Shown here: positions 29,643 to 37,367 of the stretch, piece by piece
Layout: each line of letters begins with the position of its first letter
Position numbering within the stretch: position 1 is the stretch's first letter
Assembly (NCBI GenBank): GCA_026988025.1
Contig: JALSMB010000060.1
Location: 1-37,367, forward strand
Direction: 5' to 3'
DNA: 37,367 nt
DNA from: Candidatus Altimarinota bacterium
GTDB lineage: Bacteria > Patescibacteriota > Gracilibacteria > BD1-5 > UBA6164
Made by a program: the position numbers and the translations under genes
The notes under the pieces: model-generated
What the model saw: only the letters and a program-made list of their open reading frames with translations
The model's database searches: none
What the model was told of the DNA's origin: nothing

Positions 29643-31947
29643 TTGGTATACCATAGTAATCAAATAAGTATGAAGCAATATCTTTGAATATATAAGCTGA
29701 AGTTGCTCATCAATATCATTGTCATAATCTTGGTCTTACTAATTTAACAATTATAACAAATTTGGGATCTTCAGCAGGTCAAAATCATGCATAAGATCAA
29801 ATAGTTGTTCATTGTCATTTTTCATATCTTCATTTATAAGGAATAGAACTTGTTCAAGTTTTTCATGCAACAGAATATCACTCAACATTTCAACGTTGTG
29901 CAACTCAATTAGCAGCAGAATCAACTAACATTTTTATTACAGTATCAGAAGTTGATTTTTTTATTACTCTTCTTACTTCTTCTTTTTTATATTTTATGGT
30001 TTTTCAATCTTGAAATTTTATTTCATCAATTATTCTAGGTCTAATATAAATTCATCAATTTGCTAAAACACTATAAGCAGCAGCCATTTGTATTTGAGTA
30101 ACACTCACCCCTAATCAATAACTACTTGTTAATAATTGAGCTTGAGACCACATTTCCCATGATTTAATTTTTGAAAATACTTCTCAAAAAAGACTTATAC
30201 CTGTTAAATCTCAAAATCAAAAATCATTTAAATATTGATGCTCTAAAACTTTTCAAACCTTTTGAACAATCCTAATCATTCAAACATTACAACTATAATT
30301 TAGTGCATGAGCAAAGCTATTATATCATAAACATTTTTTAGAAACATTTTTGATTGTAAAATTATCGATAGTAACTTCTCATTTATCCATATACATAGAA
30401 TACCTTTTAATCTCTCAGGTATCAATTCAAATTGCTACAGTAATTCATTTCATAATTGACCCTGGTTCATAAAGTGCTGAAATGGTGTCATTTTTATATA
30501 CTTGTGATCAAAAATCATTTTTATATTTATATTTTACTAATGTCACATCACCTAATTCTTCCCTAGTAGATTTTCTTAAAAATATTTCTTTATTATCATA
30601 AAAGTATTTTTTTCAATTTTCTTTATCTTCAACAAATACAGGATATCATAATAAATCTAATTTAGGGTCAGGATATTTAGAATATCTTACTTTCTCTATT
30701 TCATAAACATCTCAATAATTATTAATATCATAGCTGGGATAATTTGCCATAGCAATTATTTCTCAAGTTTTTGGATTCATCACTACAACTGAACCTTTAT
30801 TTGCTTTATATTTTTTAACTCATTTTTCTAATAATCATTCTATCTTTTTTTGTATATTTCTATCAATAGTTGATATAATATTAACTCATTCTCAATTTAA
30901 ATCCTCAGTATTTAATGAAATTGGGTCTATTATTCTTCATAGAATATCTTTTCTACTAATTATTTTTCAATTATTTCATTCAAGTATATTATTAAACTCT
31001 CATTCAATTCAATAATGCCCTCCTCAATCATTATCAACAAATCATATTACCTGTGAAGCTAGATTTCATTCTGGGTAATATCTATTTGGAACCGGAGTAA
31101 GAATAAAAAATTTAGAAATAGATTTATCTACATTTAAAATTCACTTTCTTAATGCTTGTTTTTCTTCATCAAGATAGTTTTTTACATATTCAGAAACATG
31201 TATTGTAACTTTATTTATAATAGGAATATATCTAATATCTCTTTTTCTTAAAAGATACTCTAATCTATCTTTTGTATATGGTAATATAGTTGATAATTTT
31301 TCAGCAGCTATTGAAATATTTTCTATTTCTTCAGGATTAATATATACATAATTTCATGTTGGGTAAACTCATTTTAAAGCTAAATTAATAATTTTATTAA
31401 TTCACTCATTATCTAATTCATAATCAATAAAAACACTTGTTACTTTAGAAGAAGCTAATTTCTTATTAATTTTATCTAAAATAATACCTTTGATAAAATC
31501 TTCTGAATATGTAAAGTTATCTATATCTAAAACTCTTAAATACCTAAGCAGATTGTTTTTACACTCTTTCTCAGACTTTTTATTACATAGTTGCATATAA
31601 ATTATATCTCTTAAGAAATGAGATAATTTAACTTTATCTCATTTCATTTTAGGATCAATAGCAATATCATAAAGATTTAATGAAGTTCATAATACTGTCT
31701 CCCTTTCTCATCAAGAATATATAGTTCATCTTGTGACTGGAACAATAACTTCTCAAATCTGTTGTTTATCTGCTAATTTTTCATAAAAAGAATAATTAAT
31801 AACTGTATAAGAAAACATCTTCCAAATTATAAAAAATGAAAATATTATAAAAAATGATGCGATAATCTCTATTTTTCAAAAAGTTTTTATAAACTTCAAT
31901 ATTTTTTTATTATTAATAATTTTTTCAATTAAATTCTTTCTTTTCAT
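29626..31947 (-). CDS. ftsI: class B penicillin-binding protein (FtsI/PBP2-like transpeptidase)
   Basis: 773 residues, longer than typical FtsI (about 580-650) because of an enlarged N-terminal dimerisation region. One N-terminal TM helix, then NRYYPGSSASQVIGFV, then the transpeptidase: SxxK in YEPGSIMKG near residue 497, SxN as YSCN, and KTG in VAGKTGTSS near 694, with the Gly encoded by TGA. It cross-links septal or lateral-wall peptidoglycan. It lies 12 bases downstream of the MurL-like gene. FtsI versus MrdA cannot be decided here; SPAG-type sequence around KTG favours FtsI. No SD. Confidence 0.88.
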
Positions 31948-31959
31948 TTACTATATATT

Positions 31960-33312
31960 TTAAAATATTAACTTTTTAATTTCTTTTGGTATTATATCAT
32001 CACTATATATTTTACCAAGTTTTTTTTCAATATTATCTAAATCATTATTATTAAATTTTATTAAAACTTCTTTCTTAAATATATTCAATATAAATGGTGT
32101 TTTATCATATTTTTCTAAAGAATTATTCATAGAACAAATTACCTCTTCAACTTCTCAAACACATTCGAAAGGTTTTATTCAAGAAATTCAAAGTAATTCT
32201 CTAAATAATAGTTCTAAATCTTTTTTTTCATACAAATCTTCTCAAAAAATATCAATAACTTCATCATTAGTAATATAAGGTCTTAATATTGAAAACACAA
32301 ATGCACATTTAGGACAAGAATTGCACCAATATTGTCATTCAATTATTTTATTAGATTCATTAAAAATTTTAAAATTATTATTACAACTAGAAAATTTAGA
32401 AAAATATTCTTTTCAAAATTTAGAAAAATATTCGGCTATTTTTATTTCATACATTCATCTTAATAAAGAAAAATACTTAACATTACTTGATATATATTTT
32501 TCAACATATTCTTTAAAATCAGTTTCAAATTCCAAACTCTTTGAGTATTGATGATTTATATTAAATCATTTCCATAAGGTATTTCAAAAATTAGCAGATT
32601 TTTCATTAGAAAGAACTAAATATTTATAATCATAAATATACCCAACAGCTTCCATCACAAATGCAATTAATCATGTAATAGGTACATGTCAATTATAATA
32701 TCACTGGTCTACTAGTTTAATTAATTGAGTAGATATTTTTCTTTTAACCCATAATCTATTTTTTCAAGCTATACTTGATGTATTAGAATATAATATATTA
32801 TCTTTCATTCAAAAAGTAAAACAATCAAAATCTATTCATCTATTTTTTAATAATTCAATAGACACTATAGAATCTTTTCATCATCAAATAGGTACTAAAG
32901 CCTTATCTGATATATTAAAGTCAATTTTTTTATAATTTGTATTAGAATTATTTATAAAATTAAATAATCAGTCTGGAGAAATTTTATTAGTATATAAAAA
33001 TTCTCATAATCAATTAATATAAAAATTTTTCCAAAAATTTATTTGATATTCATCTAAAATACCAGATTCAATAATTAATTCTTTAGTCGGAAATGATTTA
33101 TAATAACTTATTCATAAGGCAATATGTAAATGAAAAAGTATATTATTTATAATATCTATATTAATATTATCTCTAACAGAAAATCATTCTGAATTAAAAT
33201 CTATTTCTTCAACAAAAAAAACATCATTATCAAAGCAATAATAAAATTTTGCAATTTTCGTGATTTGATTAAATTCAAATGATTTAAAATAAAACTTACT
33301 AAAAATTTTCAT
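31960..33312 (-). CDS. PP-loop ATPase-like enzyme, possibly MurL
   Basis: 450 residues. LVPIGGGKDSIVSIELLK is a PP-loop motif of ATP-pyrophosphatases; its three glycines are three consecutive TGA codons. The later CNSCPKCAFVF and PFECVGEVEEV segments fit the MurL group (UDP-MurNAc-L-Ala-L-Glu epimerase), which with a MurD variant supplies D-Glu for peptidoglycan. A partner murD2 is not in the window. Placement just upstream of a wall transpeptidase agrees with a wall role. Other PP-loop enzymes (tRNA thiolases and the like) are possible. No SD; stop TAA. Confidence 0.68.
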
Positions 33313-33376
33313 CTATTAATTAAGGTTAATTTATAAATCTTATATTATATTAAATATACATTATTACAATATTAAT

Positions 33377-33404
33377 TTGTTATTTTAGCTTTTTTATATA
33401 TAAT
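33377..33404 (+). promoter_or_regulatory. rpsO promoter
   Basis: TTGTTA (33377-33382), 16-base spacer, TATAAT (33399-33404); leaves a leader of about 55 bases holding an imperfect CATTCACTGG / CCGGTAATG hairpin. Confidence 0.5.
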
Positions 33405-33468
33405 CTAAATGCATTCACTGGTGTATTTTTCCGGTAATGTATATTTTAATCTATAAAAATACTTAGTT

Positions 33469-33735
33469 ATGGCTGTTACAAAAGAAGCAAAAGCTAAAAT
33501 CGTTGCTGATTTCGGAGGAAAAGGAAATACTGGTTCTACAGAAGTTCAAGTTGCTATTCTTACTTCAGAAATTGAAAATCTTAAAGATCATTTATTAATA
33601 CATAAAAAAGATAATCACTCTAGAAGAGGTATCTTACTTATGGTTGCTAAAAGAAGAAAATTACTTTCATATTTAAAAAGAAAAGATAACGAAAAATATG
33701 TTGAATTATTAGCTAAATTAAATCTTAGAAAATAA
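33469..33735 (+). CDS. rpsO: 30S ribosomal protein S15
   Basis: 88 residues, full length. S15 binds 16S rRNA early in 30S assembly and, in E. coli, represses its own mRNA. Conserved stretches: [38 protein letters not shown]. It uses GGN for all glycines and no TGA, showing that highly expressed native genes may avoid TGA; it still has no SD, so low TGA alone is not proof of foreign origin. The leader hairpin could mediate S15 feedback. Confidence 0.98.
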   Translation: MAVTKEAKAKIVADFGGKGNTGSTEVQVAILTSEIENLKDHLLIHKKDNHSRRGILLMVAKRRKLLSYLKRKDNEKYVELLAKLNLRK

Positions 33736-33744
33736 TTATATTTT

Positions 33745-33771
33745 AAAAATACAGACTTTGTCTGTATTTTT
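33745..33771 (+). terminator. rpsO terminator
   Basis: Perfect 12-bp stem AAAAATACAGAC / GTCTGTATTTTT, loop TTT, with a T-run. Confidence 0.85.
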
Positions 33772-33780
33772 TTTAATAAA

Positions 33781-33822
33781 AAAAATAAATAAAGATAATT
33801 TTAATTATCTTTATTTATTTTT
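33781..33822 (-). terminator. rel terminator
   Basis: 20-base perfect arms (AAAAATAAATAAAGATAATT and its reverse complement) around the TAA stop; eight T follow on the minus strand. Confidence 0.7.
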
Positions 33823-36017
33823 CATATTTCAGAAGAATATAGTTTTGTTCCAAATTTCAATTTAACTCTTTCTATAAATCTATCTATTATTAAATAATCA
33901 TAATCTTGTATTATAACTTCTAATCCAATCTGTGTTCTTTTATTTCATAATTTACTTGATTTAATTTCATCAATATCAATTTCCATAGAAAATAATATAT
34001 CACTTAATTCTTTTAATACTCAAATCTTATTTTCAAATATAAAATTTATATTAACTAAAATATCTCATTCATTTTCTCATTTTATATGAGCTGACAACAA
34101 TCTATCTTTATTTACATCTTCAATAACATTACAATTTCTTCTATGAATAGTAATTATTCATTTAGAGTTAATATGAGCAACTATATCATTTGGTACTTTT
34201 CTTCTACAGCAATGTCATAATTTATAAGGTATATTAATCTCTCCTCAAATAATTAATTGATTTGATATTTTTTTATTCAAATCAATATTCTTATTTTCAG
34301 TTTTAGTATTTCATTTATTTTTTTTACTAGGTAAAAGATTTCTATCTTTTAAGATTTTTTTGATTATAGATGAAGGATTTATACTAAAACTTCATATTTG
34401 TTCTAATAAATTCAATCTATCTTCTATTTTATATGTAACTCCATCTATACACTTAAAAACAGAATAATCTTTATCAAATTTTTCTAATCAAGCCTTAAAT
34501 AGATATTTATTCATAATCTCTTTTCATCTCTCAATATGAATATCTCTGTCCTCTTTTTTAAGATAATTTTTAATTCTATTTCTAGCTTTAACTGTTTTTA
34601 CAAATCAAACCCGAAAAGGATTTGGTTTTTTATTTTTATCAACAATAATATCAACAACATCTCAATTATGAAGCTCCTTATCTAAAGGATAGACACTATT
34701 ATTTACTTTTGCTAAACTTGTATGGTCTCATAAATCCGTATGTACATAATAAGCAAAATCAATTGGTGTAGATCAAGCTGGTAAATTTATAAAATCTCAT
34801 TTAGGAGTAAAAACAAATATTCTATCCTTAAAAACATCTAATTTCAATGATCATACAAAATCATTATCTCAAACATTATTAACTAATTCTTTAAGTTCAT
34901 TAACCCAATCAATATCAGTTGCAATTTTACTTCATTTTTCTTTATATTCAAAATGAGCAGCAACTCATAAATCAGAATATTCTTTCATTCAATAAGTCTT
35001 GATTTGAATTTCTGTAGGTTGTTTTCTTTGATTTTTAAAAAGTCCCATGACATTTGTATGTAAACTTTTATATCAATTTGGTTTAGGTAATGCAATATAA
35101 TCTTTAAACCTATTAGGTAGTGGTGTCCAAGATTTATGTATTATTCATAAAGCTTTATAACAATCCGATTCATTTTCTACAATAATTCTAATACCAAAAA
35201 GATCATAAAGTTCACGAGCTGAATGTAGTCATTTTTTCTTTAATTTTTTATGAATAGAGTAAATTGATTTAACTCTAAAATCTATCTCATAATTCGAAAT
35301 ATTTCAAGTAAAAAGTTCATCTATTTCAGTTATTACATTACTAGTAAAATCTCTAATATCTCACTCTAAAGTTTTTAATTCTTTTTTTAGTTTTTTAAAT
35401 TCTAATGGTTCTAATATTTTAAAACATTCTTTATCTAAACTATTTTTTAAATGATATAATCATAATCTATCAGCTATTGGTGAATATATATTAAGAGTTT
35501 CAAGAGCTATTCTTTCTCTTTTCTCTGGTTTTGGATGAAATTTTAAAGTTTGCATATTGTGCAATCTATCAGCTAATTTTATAAAAATAACTCTTAAATC
35601 ATCAGCCATAGCAATAAACATTTTTCTAAGACTTCAAATATTCCTATCTTCTCATCTATATTTAATTTTAGATAATTTTGAAACTCATTCACATAAAAAA
35701 GCTACCTCTTCTCAGAATACTTCCTTGATATCTTCTTCTGTTTTATCTGTATCCTCAATAATATCATGCAAAAGGCAAGATTGGATAGTAAACATATCAG
35801 GTTTAAGTGATAATAAAATCTCAGTTGCTTCAACTGGATGCATTAAATATGGTTCTCATGAAAGCCTATTTTGTCCCTCATGTCATTCTTTAGCATATTC
35901 ATAAGCTTTTAATATTTCACTTTTAATATATTCTGAATTTAAATTCGTCATATATTCAGAGACTATATCAACTATTTTTAAAATCTTTTTATCAGTTTTA
36001 TTGTATTTATTATCCAT
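33801..36017 (-). CDS. rel: RelA/SpoT-family (p)ppGpp synthetase/hydrolase
   Basis: 738 residues, all domains present: N-terminal HD hydrolase with [10 protein letters not shown] near residue 80, synthetase with [10 protein letters not shown] and YKSLHTNV, then TGS and a C-terminal ACT-like regulatory domain (after [22 protein letters not shown]). It makes and degrades the alarmone (p)ppGpp, and the intact HD motif argues it is bifunctional. A single CGG (34613-34611) lies in PNPFxVGFVKT, at the position of the near-invariant Trp of Rel proteins (as in PSQDWVKL), suggesting CGG is read as Trp. No SD. Confidence 0.96.
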
Positions 36018-36140
36018 ATTATCTTTGAAAATAATTAATAATTATATTCTAACATATTAGCTACTTTTTACAATATTTTCTTTACAAAAAAGACTAAAAG
36101 ATTAATATTGAAATATATTATATTAAATAACCTATTTTAC

Positions 36141-36959
36141 ATGCAAAATATAAAAAATAAAGCATTTACATTAGTTGAATTATTAGTTGTTATTACAATA
36201 TTAGCAATTATATCAGTAGTTGCATATCAAAACTTTGGTTGAGCTGTTGATAAAGCAGTAGCTGGTAGAAAAATTTCAGATGTATCTACAATAGAAACCT
36301 CTTTGCAACAATATAAAGCAGATATTAATTATTATCCACCAACTGACATATATTCAACAACAAACTTATGGTGACATTGAACAAGTAATGCACTTTTATC
36401 AAATAAAATAAAAGTTCAATATGATTGACAAGCAATAAAATCTGTTAGTGTAGCAGATACATTATGAGGATGAAAGGTAATGGCAGACGCATGAGTAATA
36501 CAAATATGATCTAAATGAACAATTTCAAGAAATACATTATGAAAAAGGTATTTAAGTAAAGATTTATATGATCCAGAATTATGAGATGTAAAAGTACAAG
36601 ATATTGATACTACAACAGCTTGAGAGCAAGCATGAACAATGATAGATTTATGAATAGGTAGATATATTTATTCAGTATATAAAAAATGAACTAATAATAC
36701 AAGATGAACAGATTATAATATTGCATACACAATAAGAAAACAAGATAGTGATAAATATATAACTAAAATTGTTTGAAGTTACGATAAAGAATCATGTTAC
36801 GGAGAACCTAATGATTGTCCTGATACATTAATATGACAATATGATAGTTATTTGAAAGATTGAGATATACAAAAATTAAATTGATGAATAATTGATACTA
36901 CAATGTCTGATCAATGAATACCATATGCAGTAACTGATTTTACAGCAGTTACACCATAA
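36141..36959 (+). CDS. type IV pilin-like protein (prepilin/pseudopilin)
   Basis: 272 residues. The N-terminus KAFTLVELLVVITILAII is the class III signal and N-terminal helix, with Glu at +5; the residue before the Phe is Ala where Gly is usual, so prepilin-peptidase cleavage may still occur but less typically. The remainder is a Gly/Tyr/Asp-rich globular domain with a Cys pair (CYGEPNDC) near the end. By my count 22 of 27 glycines are TGA. Pili of this kind serve adhesion or surface contact in CPR bacteria. No SD. Confidence 0.9.
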
Positions 36960-36966
36960 TATTATT

Positions 36967-37011
36967 ATAATACAAAAAAAATGAGACTTAGTCTCATTTT
37001 TTTTGTATTAT
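36967..37011. terminator. bidirectional terminator, 21-bp stem
   Basis: Perfect 21-base arms with loop TTA, with A8 and T8 tracts inside the arms; it separates the pilin gene from the convergent methyltransferase. Confidence 0.8.
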
Positions 37012-37367
37012 ACTTATAAAATTTTTTTCAGTATCAAATAATCTATTCTCAATTATATTAAATCAATTAGTTTTAAATAAATATTCTAATTCACTTAAAT
37101 TAAATCAATGGTAATACCTAGGATATTCTCAGAAAAATATTTTATAATCTATACTTCAGTATTTATTTTCTGAATTATTTATAATATTTTTAGTATATTT
37201 TTCATGATTTATTTTACTGTCTAAAGCCCAATTAGTCATGAAAATTTTTCAATTATCATTCAATAATTCTTTAACTTTTTTAATTACTTCTAATCTATCA
37301 GATAAATTATCTAAATGATGAAAAGATGCTATAAAAAAAATATAGTCATATTTTTTTCAATTTAATT
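36988..37367 (-). CDS. SAM-dependent methyltransferase, 5' part cut off by window end
   Basis: The last 125 residues or so of a class I methyltransferase. IFFIASFHHL, then VIKKVKELLNDNGKIFMTNWAL is the post-motif II/III region of Methyltransf_11-type enzymes; the pattern with RYYHGFNLSELEYLF resembles the Trm9/ALKBH8-like tRNA wobble-uridine methyltransferases. The SAM-binding loop lies beyond the window, so substrate is not assignable. The end is SIIQKKGD, where the Gly is TGA and TAA at 36990-36988 stops translation. Confidence 0.8.

Overview
This 37.4 kb window is AT-rich and comes from a bacterium that reads UGA as glycine (translation table 25), so a member of the Gracilibacteria/Absconditabacteria (SR1) part of the CPR. 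TGA falls on invariant glycines: both glycines of the K+ channel filter TVGYGD, the UvrB Walker A (GVTGSGKT), the KTG box of a penicillin-binding protein, and three TGA in a row in two glycine loops (GGGKDS and GGGNGQ). Two rare CGG codons in these genes sit where homologues have tryptophan (Rel and a Ste24-type protease), which points to the Absconditabacteria side, where CGG/CGA are thought to have become Trp. Native genes start without a recognisable Shine-Dalgarno (SD) sequence and end in TAA or TAG.

Layout: (1) 3-453 tmRNA (minus) and 550-1293 HD-domain hydrolase. (2) 1288-1924, two small unknown genes that look foreign. (3) 2016-4139 uvrB; 4227-6104 amidase-SpoIID wall protein, divergent from a secreted coiled-coil protein at 6155-6994. 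(4) 7016-13251, a seven-gene minus-strand operon: U32/UbiV-like Fe-S protein, unknown, ArsC-family protein, CofD/YvcK-like, GalU, cupin-type glucose-6-phosphate isomerase, MetRS. (5) 13372-25321, a foreign-looking island of ten genes, nearly all membrane proteins. (6) 25432-29350, voltage-gated K+ channel with a zinc ribbon, Ste24-type protease, CysRS, 2Fe-2S protein; then tRNA-Phe. (7) 29626-33312, class B PBP and a MurL-like PP-loop enzyme; rpsO; Rel; a type IV pilin-like protein; a truncated methyltransferase.

The main discovery is the island at 13.4-25.3 kb. Its ten genes contain no in-frame TGA in about 3,760 codons; all of roughly 160 glycines are GGN. Three genes END at TGA, each in a 4-base ATGA overlap with the next start, which is how a standard-code genome couples genes. 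All ten have strong SD sequences, and they use CGA for arginine three times. The flanks show none of this. The island seems to be written in the standard code and lodged, hardly changed, in a genome that decodes UGA as Gly. It holds a LemA-like/TPM-like pair, a YedI (DUF808) protein, an MscS-type channel and six unrecognised proteins, five of them clearly polytopic, in five transcription units. The pair at 1288-1924 has the same promoter form and SD sequences and may come from the same source. An assembly chimera is the main alternative, but it would need two clean joins, both in gaps between genes.
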